Positions 48,526 through 58,048 of a stretch of 64,000 bases of DNA are shown here, one piece after another; position 1 is the stretch's first letter, and every line of letters begins with the position of its first letter. The stretch spans positions 166,264 to 230,263 of the forward strand of contig CAWBJO010000003.1 in the NCBI GenBank assembly GCA_963789175.1. Reading direction: 5' to 3'. Source of the DNA: CAWBJO01 sp963789175. Lineage in GTDB: Bacteria > Pseudomonadota > Alphaproteobacteria > Rhizobiales > Aestuariivirgaceae. A model generated the notes under the pieces. That model was given only the letters and a program-made list of their open reading frames with translations. It did not search any database and was not told the DNA's origin. A program made the position numbers and the translations under genes.

Positions 48526-49310
48526 GAGTGTCTCCCAGGCCTGACGGTTGATTGCTGGTCGAGTTCGGGCGAGGTCTCGTCGTGCCAGCCCAAGTGACTC
48601 AGGAACTCGCGGGTGCGGGGCACGCTCGCATCCTCGAAGATCTGGCGCGGGAGGCCCTGCTCAATGACCTTTCCATCTCGAAAACCACGATCCAGTCGGC
48701 GACGCGCTTGGCAAAATCCATCTCGTGCGTCACGACCGCCATGGTCATTCCCTCTTCGGCGAGCTGCTTCATGACGTTGAGCACCTCACCGATGGTCTCG
48801 GGGTCGAGAGCCGAGGTGGGCTCGTCGAAGAGCGTCAGATCGGGCTACATCGCCAAGGCCCGGGCGATCGCGACACGCTGCTGCTGTCCGCCCGACAGCG
48901 CCGAGGGGTATTGATCGATCTTGTCGCTGAGGCCGACCTTGGCGGCGGCTCGACCGATCGCGCCGTCGCCTCCTCCTTCGACATCCGGCGCACCAGACCC
49001 AACGCCAGGGAAATGTTCCGCAGCGCGGTCAGTGCGGGAAGAGCTTCGAAATTTTAAACCCACTTCCATGCGCTGACGAAGCTTGCGGCGATCGGTCCTC
49101 GCCTGGTGCACGTCGATGCCGCAAAAGACGACCTTTTCCGCCTTCAATCGTATCTCCGGCCCGTTCGCGCGAGCGGAGGGCGGTGGACTTGCCCGAGCCG
49201 CTCGGACCGATCAGGCAGACGACTTCGCCGGGGTTTATCTGGAACGTTATGTCCTTCGGAGCGCGCAGCTTTCCATACGACTTGGCCAGACCGGAGGGTC
49301 CGCCACTCAA
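48522..49310 (-). pseudogene. Amino-acid ABC transporter ATP-binding protein (GlnQ-like), frameshifted and cut at its N-terminus
   Basis: The readable part begins GLAKSYGKLRAPKDITFQIN at about 49292 and has Walker A CLIGPSGSGKST. Later frames supply YPSALSGGQQQRVAIARALAM (signature), LFDEPTSALDPETIGEVLNVM (Walker B), MTMAVVTHEMDFAKRVAD, and the C-terminus DGKVIEQGLPRQIF followed by SVPRTREFLSHLGWHDE, ending at 48522. Several breaks lie between 49070 and 48650. The natural start (about 5 codons) is missing because the sequence changes origin at about 49291. No permease or binding protein is present. Confidence 0.82.
49283..49310. other. Probable chimeric junction: alphaproteobacterial to acidobacterial sequence
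   Basis: To the left, on the minus strand, the GlnQ-like ATPase loses its homology just before GLAKSYG. To the right, on the plus strand, a TolB-like propeller starts abruptly at about LNWAALAFSPNG without a start codon or N-terminal domain. Gene families change at the same point. Both genes are beheaded at one site, as expected of a misjoin. Confidence 0.7.
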
Positions 49311-50160
49311 TTGGGCCGCCCTGGCGTTTTCGCCGAATGGGAGCCGGCTGGCGATGGATGTCGCGACTGCGAACGCGCGTAGCGTCTGGATCTACGATCT
49401 CTCGCGAGGGGCGATCCAGCGAGCGACGTTTGGCGAAGTATCGGAAACGCGGCCGATTTGGATGGACGATCGTCATCTGACGTTTTCCTGGGCGGTCGCG
49501 GGCCCTCCCAACCTCTATCGTCAGGCCGCGGACGGCGGGAAACCCGAGCGGCTCACAGAGAGCACGCGGCCTCAATATTCCGGTTCATGGTCACGCGATG
49601 GGCGGTCGCTGGCGTTCACCGAGATCCGCGATGGGCAGGGCGACGTCATGATCCTTCCGATGGAAGGCGGCGTGAAGACAGGACTGAAGCCCGGCAAGCC
49701 GGTTCCTCTGCTTGCGACCTCCCATCGAGAATCGCACCCCGCGTTTTCGCCCGACGGCAAGTGGATCGCGTACGCGTCGAGTGAATCATCCAGGTTGCAG
49801 GTCTCCGTCACCTCGGCCACGGACCCCACCCGCAAAGTGCAGGTGTCCATCGACGGAGGGGGTCAACCGATGTGGTCCCTCACTTCTCCCGAGCTTGTGT
49901 TCCGTACAGAGGAATCGGCGAGCCGGATCTTCTTCGTGACGTATGACACCTCCGATGGCACGTTCCGTCCTTCGCGACCGGCGCTCTGGACGCCGGCCCG
50001 CTTCGCGCTTCGATCGGGCGTTGGTGATGTGGCGTTGCACCCGGATGGCCGTCGAATCGCCGGCACACTGGTGGCCCCGGATGTCGATGCGACTCCCAAC
50101 GAGCCGCTCGTGAGCCTGGTGACGGACTTCTTTGCGGTCCTCAAGAGCAAGGTGAAATGA
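49293..50160 (+). CDS. TolB-like beta-propeller protein, C-terminal part only
   Basis: About 285 residues of WD40/PD40-type repeats: LNWAALAFSPNGSRLAMDV, SVWIYDLSRGAIQRATFGEV, NLYRQAADGGKPERLTES, SWSRDGRSLAFTEI, AFSPDGKWIAYASSES and GVGDVALHPDGRRIAGTLV. In acidobacteria such propellers are typically fused behind a Ser/Thr protein kinase or precede peptidase domains. The N-terminal portion is missing at the junction near 49291, so the 5' end here is not a real start. The stop at 50160 is natural. Confidence 0.8.
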
Positions 50161-50233
50161 GTCTTCCCGCCGGTGCAGGTGAAGTAAGCGCGAGGGGAAG
50201 AATTCTAGTAATTGGGCATTGGAGGATGAATCG

Positions 50234-50887
50234 ATGTTTCGAGTAACCACGCTTGCTGGAATCGCACTGTTGTCCGTTGTGGGCCTTCAGGCCCAGGCAC
50301 AACCTCCGGCCCGAGGTGGTGCGCCTGCGCCGGATCCCACAAAGCCGCAGAAGCTCGAGATCACACAGGGCTCAACCGCTCGCTACAAGGTGACCGAACA
50401 GCTCGCGGGCATCAGCTTTCCGAGCGACGCCGTCGGCACCACGCAGGCCATCACCGGCGCGCTCATCATCAATCCCGACGGCACGTTTGCCGCGGGCTCG
50501 AAGATCAGCGTGGACCTGCGGACGATTACCAGTGACCAGGGGATGCGCGACAACTACGTCCGCACGCGCACGCTCGAGACCGAGAAGTTCCCGATGATGG
50601 AGGTCGTACCGAAGAAAGCGAATGGCCTGCCGTCGCCTTTGCCCTCCGGCAGTCAGGCGCAAGTTGGTTTCCAATTAGTCACTGACGTCACCCTGCACGG
50701 TGTCACCAAAGAAGTGACGTGGAACGTCGTGGCGGTGCTCGGCGCGGCTCAGGTGGGTGGCCGGGCCACGGCGACCGTCGACTTCGCGACCTTCAACATG
50801 ACCAAGCCATCGCTGGCGCGCCTGATGAGCGTGGACGACAAGATCGGCCTGGAGATCGAGTTCCGCTGCACGCGTGCGGCGATGTAG
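50234..50887 (+). CDS. YceI family periplasmic protein
   Basis: About 217 residues from the ATG at 50234, with GGAGGA 8 nt upstream. A signal peptide (FRVTTLAGIALLSVVGLQAQAQ) is followed by a Pro/Ala linker and a YceI lipocalin-like domain: ITQGSTARYKVTEQLAGISFPS, GTFAAGSKISVDLRTITSDQGMRDNYVR, TDVTLHGVTKEVTWNV and ATVDFATFNMTKP. YceI proteins bind isoprenoid-type lipids in the periplasm. This is the first intact gene after the junction. Confidence 0.92.
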   Translation: MFRVTTLAGIALLSVVGLQAQAQPPARGGAPAPDPTKPQKLEITQGSTARYKVTEQLAGISFPSDAVGTTQAITGALIINPDGTFAAGSKISVDLRTITSDQGMRDNYVRTRTLETEKFPMMEVVPKKANGLPSPLPSGSQAQVGFQLVTDVTLHGVTKEVTWNVVAVLGAAQVGGRATATVDFATFNMTKPSLARLMSVDDKIGLEIEFRCTRAAM

Positions 50888-50896
50888 CGTCTCGCT

Positions 50897-52123
50897 ATGA
50901 CAGTGGTCCGTCGGAAGATCCGCTGCTCAGGGATCGCCATTCCCATCCGCTGCTGTACGCCGGCGTTGATGGACTCGGTTGACTTGAATCGACCCGGCGA
51001 GACTCGCGAATCCGCGATTGAACGTATCCGCGCGGCTGCTGCCAGCGGCCGCTCTGGGTGGACGATCGCGACGGGCTGGAACAGCGGTCGGTTCGCGCTC
51101 GACAAAGCTGACTTCGACGGCCTGTCGCCGATTGTGGTGCTCAGTCTGTCGATTCACGGACTCATCGTGAACGATGCCGGCCGGCTGCTTCTTCGCGAGC
51201 ACGACGAAACGGTGGCCGCTCATCTGGACGATCAGGACTGGATTGAGCGAAACCTTCGGCGAGTGCTCAACGTGTTTGCACGGGCCGGCGCATCGGCGGA
51301 ACGATTGAAAACATTCTTCGACCGGCTGCGCGAGATCGGTCTTCATAGCGCAGAGGAGATGCTGCTCGTCGGCGAAGAAGAGATTCAGATGTTCGACAAC
51401 GCGGGCCTGGCGAGCCGGACGCAATTCTGGGCCGCGCCGGAAACATACGACTCGGCTTCGCCGGCGAATCGCGAGCGCATTCACGGCATCAAGCTGTTTA
51501 CGGACGGCGCCATCGGCGTGACGACCGCGGCGCTGCACGAGAAGTACCGGACGGCTGATCACCAAGGGATTCTGCTGTACAGCGACGATGCGCTGGAGGA
51601 CCTGATTGCGACGCTATGCAGGCAGAAGCCGATGGCCATTCATGCGATCGGTGACGCGGCCATCGATCAAGTGGTGTCCGCAGTGGAACGAGCGGCGCGA
51701 GCACGTCCAGCCGCGCCAGGTGATTCGCATCGAGCACGCGCAGTTCATTTCCGAATCGACGGCGCGACGCGCGAAGGCGCTTGGGCCTGCACCTCTCAAT
51801 GCAGCCGAACTTCTCCGAGGATTCCGTCCTGTATGCGGATCGTCTGCCGGCCGGCTATCCCGCCTCGCAACAATCCCTTCCGGATGCTCATCGATCGCAT
51901 CGGCTATGTGCCGGGCATCGACCTCTACTTGGGCTCGGACGGCATGCCGCACGGCGTGCATGAAGCTCTGCGGCAGTCGCTGTTTCCCGACGGCGGCTAC
52001 GAAGGCCAGGTGCTCACGCTCGACGAATTCATCGCCGGCTACTGCTGTCCGGACATGAGCCAGGGGTCAATCGACATCGAAGTCGATCCGGTCAGCCGTT
52101 CGGTGCACTGCTGCGTGAAATGA
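50897..52123 (+). pseudogene. YtcJ-like amidohydrolase, N-terminally truncated and frameshifted
   Basis: The metal-dependent amidohydrolase core is present: RDRHSHPLLYAG (HxH motif, in a neighbouring frame near 50940), then SVDLNRPGETRESAIERIRAA, GWTIATGWNSGRF, GIKLFTDGAIGVTTAAL, AIHAIGDAAIDQVV, and after a compensated double shift (51700-51900) DLYLGSDGMPHGVHEAL. About 40 N-terminal residues that normally precede the HxH motif are absent, and no start codon is in frame with it. It follows YceI by 9 bp. Probably an inactive remnant or a mis-sequenced gene. Confidence 0.75.
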
Positions 52124-52126
52124 GCC

Positions 52127-52150
52127 GGCGCGGCTAAAGCCACGCCCTAC
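52127..52150 (+). repeat. REP-like hairpin, type 1 copy 1
   Basis: GGCGCGGCTAAAGCCACGCC followed by CTAC. GGCGcGGCT and AGCCaCGCC pair with one mismatch. An identical 24-mer is at 58049-58072. Confidence 0.75.
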
Positions 52151-52185
52151 ATAACCCGTAGGTAGCAGCCCTTCGGGGCGCCAAA

Positions 52186-53029
52186 TTATCGATTCACAAG
52201 CGCTTCGCTTTCGCTGCCAGAGTCTGGCGGCCAGGTCTTTGTCTTGCGCGAGGCTGGATGGCTGCGAGGCTTCAAATCGCTCGAAGTACTGGCCGGTGGC
52301 TTCTGCAAGCTCGGGTTCCGATGCCAGCGCCACGACCGGCGCGGCGCCCTCCGCGACGGGTCATGAAGCTGCGGCTGAGCCAGAACCTGATGATGGGTTT
52401 CGACCACATGGGCGCGCCCGACCAGATGTTCGTGGCGACCGGGCCTGGAGTCAGGCTGTTCGACGTGACGCCGGTGCCCGCCAGCCGCCTCGCCAGCTCC
52501 GAGGCAAACAGGACGTTCGCGAGTTTCGATCGCGCATAGGCGCGCATGATCTGATACCCGCGCGCGAAGCCCAGATCATCGAAGTCCAGCGTGGCTTTGT
52601 GATGCGCGCCGGACGCGACGGTGATGATGCGCGCCGGGGCACTGGCGATCAGGCGGGGCAGCAGCCGCTGGGTCAGCAGGAAGGGCGCCAGGTGATTGAC
52701 GGCAAACGTCGCCTCAAGTCCGTCAGCCGTACACCCTGCGCCGCGCGAACACGCTCCCCGCATTGTTGATGAGCACATCCAGCTTCGGCACGTCCCGAAG
52801 CACTTCGTCCGCCAACCTGTTCACTTCGGCCAGGGACGAGAAGTCGCACAGGTACGACGCAGCACTCGCACCGGATCGGGTCATGTATCTGCGCAAGGGC
52901 CTTCGCAATTCGACCAGCATCGCGCCCGACGATGATGACGTTGGCGCCCATGCCGGCCAGGACGGCGGCCGACTCGAGGCCGATTCCGCTGGTGGCGCCG
53001 GTTATGAGGACGGTCTTTCCTTCGATCAT
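52186..53029 (-). pseudogene. SDR-family oxidoreductase (retinol dehydrogenase-like), several frameshifts
   Basis: From the ATG at 53029: MIEGKTVLITGATSGIGLESAAVLAGMG (cofactor motif), then in successive frames LAEVNRLADEVLRDVPKLDVLINNAGSVF, GLEATFAVNHLAPFLLTQRLL, IITVASGAHHKATLDFDDL, the active site QIMRAYARSKLANVLF (YxxxK as YARSK), SNSLTPGPVATNIW, and a C-terminal LAEATGQYFERFEASQPS ending at 52186. At least four breaks are needed. Relatives are RDH/WWOX-type dehydrogenases of unknown bacterial substrate. Confidence 0.8.
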
Positions 53030-53083
53030 GACCGCTAAATAATGAGGCAATTGGGCAAGGGCCGTACGTCGGGCGCGGCCGTC

Positions 53084-53172
53084 CGTAGGGCGCGCTGGTT
53101 TCGAGCGCGCCGGAGACGTTGGCGGCCTTGAGAACCAGGCCGCCCTACGTACGCACCAGGCCGCCCTACGTT
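53084..53172. repeat. REP/BIME-like pair of inverted hairpins plus a half copy
   Basis: An inverted unit, GTAGGGCGCGCT-ggtttcg-AGCGCGCC (53086-53111), is followed by a direct unit, GGCGGCCT-tgagaacc-AGGCCGCC-CTACGTA (53121-53151), and a half copy, CCAGGCCGCCCTACGT (53156-53171). The related hairpin at 58078-58101 has GGCGCCCT-tgaaaacc-AGGGCGCC. Stem bases covary while loop and tail are kept. Confidence 0.75.
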
Positions 53173-53190
53173 CACCCTAAACTAGAAGGC

Positions 53191-53212
53191 AATCTACCAC
53201 GTATAGTAGATT
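53191..53212. promoter_or_regulatory. Palindromic PadR operator candidate
   Basis: AATCTAC-cacgtata-GTAGATT is a 7-bp perfect inverted repeat with an 8-bp spacer, ending 7 bp before the padR start codon. Position and symmetry suit autoregulation by PadR. Overlapping TACC repeats flank it. Confidence 0.6.
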
Positions 53213-53219
53213 ACCTACC

Positions 53220-53570
53220 ATGGCCGCATCCGCGAAGAAGCCCGGCATCATTCAAGGCACCCTCGACCTCCTGATCCTGCGGACCCTCGTGTTTGGCCCG
53301 CTTCATGGCCACGGGATCGTCAAACACATCAAGTCCGTGTCCGACGAGGTGCTGAACGTCGAGCACGGGTCCCTGTATCCTGCTCTGCAGCGACTGGAGA
53401 AACTCGGGTGCATCACCTCAGGTTGGGAAGTCACGGACTCCGGCCGGGAGATGAAGCTGTACCGGATGACACCCAAGGGCCGGACACAACTCAAGGCCGA
53501 AGAATCGAAGTGGGCGCAACTGACCGAGGCGATGACGCGATTGCTCCGGCTCGGGCAAGTGAGGTCCTGA
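53220..53570 (+). CDS. PadR-family transcriptional regulator
   Basis: 116 residues, intact. The PadR winged helix is clear: IIQGTLDLLILRTLVFGPLHGHGIVKHI, EVLNVEHGSLYPALQRLEKLGCI and the C-terminal YRMTPKGRTQLKAEESKW. This short (subfamily 2-like) type is very common in acidobacteria beside ADOP permease genes. Its TGA overlaps the ATG of the permease (TGATG), so the pair is translationally coupled. It probably represses both through the palindrome just upstream. Confidence 0.93.
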   Translation: MAASAKKPGIIQGTLDLLILRTLVFGPLHGHGIVKHIKSVSDEVLNVEHGSLYPALQRLEKLGCITSGWEVTDSGREMKLYRMTPKGRTQLKAEESKWAQLTEAMTRLLRLGQVRS

Positions 53571-56139
53571 TGGCGACGCGCGATTCGCGGCGAGACGAGG
53601 ATCTGCAGCGGGAGATACGTCAACATCTCGAGCTCGAGGCGGAAGAACGAAAGGCCGAAGGCCTTTCCAACGAAGACGCGCGTCGCGCGGCCGCCTTGGC
53701 CTTCGGTAATGTCAACGCAGTTCGTGAAGATGCACGCGCGGTCTGGTTTCCGCTGTGGTTGCAACAGGCGGGGCAGGATTTGCGATACGCCCTGCGAGTG
53801 GCGCGCCGGACTCCAGCCTTCACGCTCGGCGCGATCCTGGTCCTCGCCATCGGGATCAGTGCCAGCACCACGATCTTCGGCGCCCTCAAGGCCGTCGTGC
53901 TCGAGCCGATGCCGTTCGCCGAGCCTGAGCAGCTGGTCCGCCTCGCACAGACGAATCAAGGAGCGCGGCGTGAATGAGTTCTCGGCGTCCCTGCCGCTCT
54001 ATCGCGACTGGCAGTCGAGAAACGGGAGCTTCAGCGCGAGTGGCCGCCGAACGCGGCGGCTCCGTCACCGTGCAGGGTCTTGGTGATCCACAGCATCTGG
54101 ACGCGAAGTGGATCACTCACAACATGTTTTCGCTGCTGGGACTCGCTCCCACGCTCGGCCGCGCGTTCCAGAAGGAAGACGATGTGCCTGGCGCCGGCCG
54201 CGTGGTGATGCTGTCGCATGGATTCTGGGGCAGGGCGTTTGGTGAAGATCCGGCGGTGTTGAACCGCACGCTCACAATCGACGGCCGCGCCTACACGATC
54301 ATTGGCGTCGCTCCGCCGGATGCCTTGAACACGACCGATCACGTCCTGTTGCCCGTCGTGCCTTTCACAGAGGACCGCCGTGGCTACTCCGACCTGGACG
54401 TGTACGCGCGCCTGAAGCCCAACGTCTCGATCGATTAGGCGTCCAGTGAGATGGCGGGCATCGCGGCGCAGCTTGAGCGCGAGCATCCTGAGGACCATCG
54501 GGGCTGGGGTGTCAGCGTGGTGCCGCTTGCCGAATCCGTGGTGGGTCCGGGAACACCGCGAGTGCTGTATCTGCTGCTCGCGGCCGTTGGTGTGCTGCTC
54601 CTGATCACCTGTGCGAACCTGTCGAGCCTGTTCCTGGTCCGCGCGTCGGCTCGCACTCGCGAGATTGCCATTCGCGCCGCCATCGGCGGCGGCCGTGGCC
54701 GGATCCTTCGTCAGTTGCTGACCGAGAGCCTGCTGCTTGCCGTCGCCGGTGGCGCGCTCGGCGTTGTGTTGTCGTTGAGCGGAATGCGGCTCTGGCGCAG
54801 CGCGATGGCTGGAGATGTTCCGCGCGCCGGCGAGGTCGCGGTGGACATTTGGGTGCTCGCGTTTGCATGCGTAGTGTCGGCGGCCGCGGGTGTGCTGGCG
54901 GGGCTTGCGCCCGCACGGCAGATGGCCAGGCTCGATGTGACGAAGGGCCTGCGCGAGGGATCGCGATCGGTCACTGCAAGCGGCAACTGGGCACGCAATG
55001 CCCTGGTCGTCGGCCAGCTCGCGTTGTCGGTGGTTCTGCTCGCTGCTGCTGGCCTGACTATCCGAACGCTCAGTCACCTGAGTCGCGTCGACGTCGGGTT
55101 CACGCCCTCACAGGTCCTGACCGCGCGCCTCGCGCCGCGCGACCGGCCAGAAGCGTTCTTTGCCGATCTGCTGAGGCGGGTTCGCGCCATTCCCGGCGTG
55201 GCGATGGCCGGCGCCGCCAGCCACGTACCGATGGCGCCCGGCAACCTGAGCCTCAACGTATTCCCGATCGGCGAAGCGCGGATCGCTGCCACCGAATCGG
55301 TACAGGCTGACTGGCGCATCGTGACCGACGGTTACTTCGGCGCGATGGAGGCGCCGATCCTCGCCGGCCGCGATTTCTCGACAAGAGACGATGACAATGC
55401 GCCGAAGGTCATCATCGTGAACCAGACGCTGGCGCGAATGGTGTGGGGCGATCGCGATCCGGTGGGCCGGCAACTGGATCTGGGCGGCGGTGGCGGCACG
55501 CCTGCCACGGTTGTGGGTCTCGTGCGCGACATGCGTCACCACAATCCGGCAGTGGCGCCGGCGCCGACGTACTACGTGCCGGCGGCGGCGGGTGTGTGGG
55601 GAGCCATGACGCTCGTGATTCGCACAGATGCCGATGCTGCCACGCTCATGCCGCGAATCCGCGCTCAAGTGGCAGCACTCGATCCGGCGTTGCCGGTGTA
55701 CGACATCAACACGATGGAGGCACTCATGCGCCAGAAGCTGGCGCCGCAGCGGCTTGTGGCCGGCGTGTTGACGGGATTCGGCGCACTCGCGCTGTTGCTG
55801 GCCGTGCTCGGCATCTACGGTGTGATGGCGTACTCCACACGTCAGCGCGCACGTGAATCGGCGATTCGCCTGGCGCTTGGCGCTACCCGACGAAACGTCA
55901 TTTGGTCGCTGGTGCGCGAGGGCGGAGCACTGGTGGCAGCGGGCGCAGCCATCGGCCTCGCGGGCGCGATTCCCCTGTCACGACTGATGGGCGGCGTACT
56001 GACCGAGGTGAGTCCAGGCGATCCGCTGACCTTCGCCGCGGCCGTGGGCGTGCTCGTGGTGGCGGCGCTAACGGCGTGCTTGCTGCCGGCTCACAGGACC
56101 GCGCGCATCAATCCGATCGAAACACTTAGAGCCGATTGA
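53570..56139 (+). pseudogene. ADOP-type FtsX/MacB-like ABC permease, two frameshifts and an in-frame TAG
   Basis: The N-terminal prefix domain DEDLQREIRQHLELEAEERKAEGLS is typical of acidobacterial duplicated orphan permeases. It is followed by a MacB-like periplasmic core with TM1 (FTLGAILVLAIGISASTTIF) and two FtsX domains (VLYLLLAAVGVLLLITCANLSSLFLVRAS; VLTGFGALALLLAVLGIYGVMAYSTRQRARESAIRLALGA). The restored length is about 850 residues. Breaks lie near 53960 and 54040, and a TAG at 54436-54438 interrupts NVSID...MAGIAAQLEREHP. No ATPase gene is adjacent, which is normal for orphan permeases. From 54451 on the frame is intact. Confidence 0.87.
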
Positions 56140-56178
56140 AACGCTGAGGGGTGATTGAAATGGTGCATAATCCGCGGC

Positions 56179-57025
56179 ATGCGCAAACACTTCTTTGCTT
56201 TCGCTCTGATAGCCGCATGCCTGATTCCCGCGACCGCGTCCGCGACCTGGTCGATCATCGCGGTCGATCTCTCCAATAAACGCCTGGTCATTGCCTCGGC
56301 CACGTGCGTCAACAACAATGACGCATTCCTGATGGGAGTGCAGGCGGTCGTCGTACCCGGCATGGGCGTGGCGGCGTGCCAGGCCGGCGTCGACGGCACG
56401 AAGGCGAACCAGATGCTGGTGTTTCGCGAACTGCAGAAGGGCACGGACCCGAAGCAGATCATCGAGATGCTCAGCGCGGACCCGGCGTTTCAATCGCGTC
56501 AGTTCGGCATCCTGGATTTCCAGGGACGCATGGCCGGGCATTCCGGATTGGGCAACGGTTATGTCTCCCAGGACATTCAAGGCATGGTGCCAGGCACGCA
56601 GATCTATTACTCGATTCAAGGCAACATCCTGCGGCCCGGCCAGGTGGTGCCGAACGCGGTCGCAGGCGTTCATCGCCACAAAAGGCGCGCTGACCGATCG
56701 CGTGATGGCGGCGATGGAAGCCGCCGACGGATCGGGCGGCGACAGCCGTTGCGTGTGCCCGCCGTGGCCGACTGACGGATCGAAGCCGGTGAATCCGTGC
56801 GACGGCAAGACTTCGCACATCGCGTACATCCTGATGTCGGATCCGAAGGACACGAACGGCGACTCGCACAACAACGGTAAGTACTCGATGTACATCACGG
56901 TGGCGCAGCCTGGCGAGAATCGCGGGGCTGGCGCGATCAAGCCAGGTGAGAACCTCAATCCGGTCAAGACACTGCGCGCGCGTTACGACGAGTGGCGCAA
57001 GACGCAACCGGCGACTTTCAAATAA
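56179..57025 (+). pseudogene. DUF1028 family secreted protein, one frameshift
   Basis: From the ATG at 56179: signal peptide HFFAFALIAACLIPATASA, then ATWSIIAVDLSNKRLVIASAT, the N-terminal signature of DUF1028 (an Ntn-hydrolase-like family), and GVQAVVVPGMGVAACQAG, RQFGILDFQGRMAGHSG, YSIQGNIL. Near 56665 the frame breaks and resumes with AFIATKGALTDRVMAAMEAADGS and CVCPPWPTDGS. The restored length is about 282 residues. Biochemical role unknown. It is followed 20 bp later by the YbhB-like gene. Confidence 0.85.
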
Positions 57026-57045
57026 CTCACGCGAGGAGAACGCCG

Positions 57046-57726
57046 ATGCGAACCATTCGAGTAACTCTCGCGTTGATGCTGGTGTTTGCCGCCGCGGCAC
57101 TGCTGCCCGCGCAAACGCCACCGCCGGCAACGACAACAGTCCAGACGCCGCCAGTACAGACGCCTGCTCCTGGCGCGCCAGTGCAGACGCCCGCCCCGGG
57201 CCGTGGCGGCCGTGGTGGCCGCGGCGGCACGGTCATCATGACGCTCACCGCGCCATGGGCGCCGGGCGCGGAGATTCCGCTGAAGTACACGCAGGCCGGC
57301 GGCGAGGTGTCGCCCGCGCTGAGCTGGAATGATCCGCCGGAGACCGTCGTCAGCTTCGCACTGATCGTCCACGACGTGTCGGCCGCCGTGAATCCAGGGA
57401 CTGACGACGTGCTGCATTGGATGGTGTGGAATATTCCGGCGGCCTCGCGCGGGTTGCCCGAAGGCGTGCCGCGCGGGTCGCAACTGCCGGACGGTACGCG
57501 TCAGATCAGCGCGACGGGTCCGAACTACCGCGGGCCCGGTGCATTGGCGTCGGGTCCACCGCACGTGTATGTATTCGAATTGTTCGCGTTGGACTCGATG
57601 ATCGATGTGCCCGCGCTTGGTCCCACCGGCGCGAGTGTGCCGCAGATTCGCGCGGCGGTGATGGCGGCGATGGCGACGCATGTGCGCGGCAAAGCCGTCA
57701 CAGCCGGAGTGTTCAAACGGAAGTAG
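57046..57726 (+). CDS. YbhB/YbcL (PEBP-like) family secreted protein
   Basis: 226 residues from the ATG at 57046, with GAGGAGA upstream. A signal peptide (VTLALMLVFAAAALLPAQ) leads into a low-complexity linker of repeated VQTPAPG units and an RGG run. The phosphatidylethanolamine-binding-like domain follows: GAEIPLKYTQAGGEVSPALSWNDPPE, LIVHDVSA, VLHWMVWNIPA, GPNYRGPGA and HVYVFELFALD. These proteins bind anionic ligands; the bacterial role is unclear. It ends with TAG. Confidence 0.92.
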   Translation: MRTIRVTLALMLVFAAAALLPAQTPPPATTTVQTPPVQTPAPGAPVQTPAPGRGGRGGRGGTVIMTLTAPWAPGAEIPLKYTQAGGEVSPALSWNDPPETVVSFALIVHDVSAAVNPGTDDVLHWMVWNIPAASRGLPEGVPRGSQLPDGTRQISATGPNYRGPGALASGPPHVYVFELFALDSMIDVPALGPTGASVPQIRAAVMAAMATHVRGKAVTAGVFKRK

Positions 57727-57767
57727 AAGCCGGTCAGCCGCGCCAAATTGATGTGTGCAATGTGATC

Positions 57768-57796
57768 TTGACTTCACGTCAAACGAGGCCTACGGT
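57768..57796 (+). promoter_or_regulatory. Sigma70-like promoter for the structured RNA
   Basis: TTGACT (57768-57773), a 17-bp spacer, then TACGGT (57791-57796). The -35 is good and the -10 moderate. Transcription would begin near 57803, just before the first hairpin. Confidence 0.45.
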
Positions 57797-57802
57797 GGAG
57801 CC

Positions 57803-58042
57803 AGACCCATCGTTCACTCGTTGATCGACGAGGTTGATGGGTCGCTACGGGAAAGGAGGTAGCAAAAACATGACGTCGTCTGCGGAAGGTGCTCCACCGC
57901 GCTACGAAAGACGTCATCGCTCCTGACCCATGCACCTGCCGCCTGCTGGCGGCTGTCGCCTCGGCGACCTCCTCACGCAAGGGTCAGAGCCCCAAAGACG
58001 TCGCAGAAGGACATCCATCATTCATGAAGGATGTCCTTTTGT
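57803..58042 (+). ncRNA. Structured RNA candidate (about 240 nt) with an embedded 18-codon frame
   Basis: Stems read directly are GACCCATC/GATGGGTC (57804-57811 with 57836-57843), enclosing CTCGT/ACGAG; TGACGTC/GACGTCA (57871-57877 with 57910-57916), enclosing GCGG/CCGC; CTGACCC/GGGTCAG (57923-57929 with 57981-57987), enclosing GCCGCC/GGCGGC; and a terminator at the end. A perfect Shine-Dalgarno AAGGAGGT (57853-57860) precedes ATG at 57870, which opens MTSSAEGAPPRYERRHRS. ACCTCCT (57967-57973) can mask it. No gene follows on this strand, so a stand-alone RNA or small mRNA is likelier than a leader. Family not recognised. Confidence 0.5.
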
Positions 58043-58045
58043 TTT
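58007..58045 (+). terminator. Rho-independent terminator of the structured RNA
   Basis: AAGGACATCC and GGATGTCCTT form a perfect 10-bp stem with a 12-nt loop, followed by TTGTTTTG. Confidence 0.85.
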
Positions 58046-58048
58046 GTT

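Noticed and set aside
31301..49310. Programmed ribosomal frameshifting as a shared property of these genes
   Set aside because: Shifts occur at unrelated places in unrelated families, often at plain homopolymers, with no slippery heptamer or downstream structure in common.
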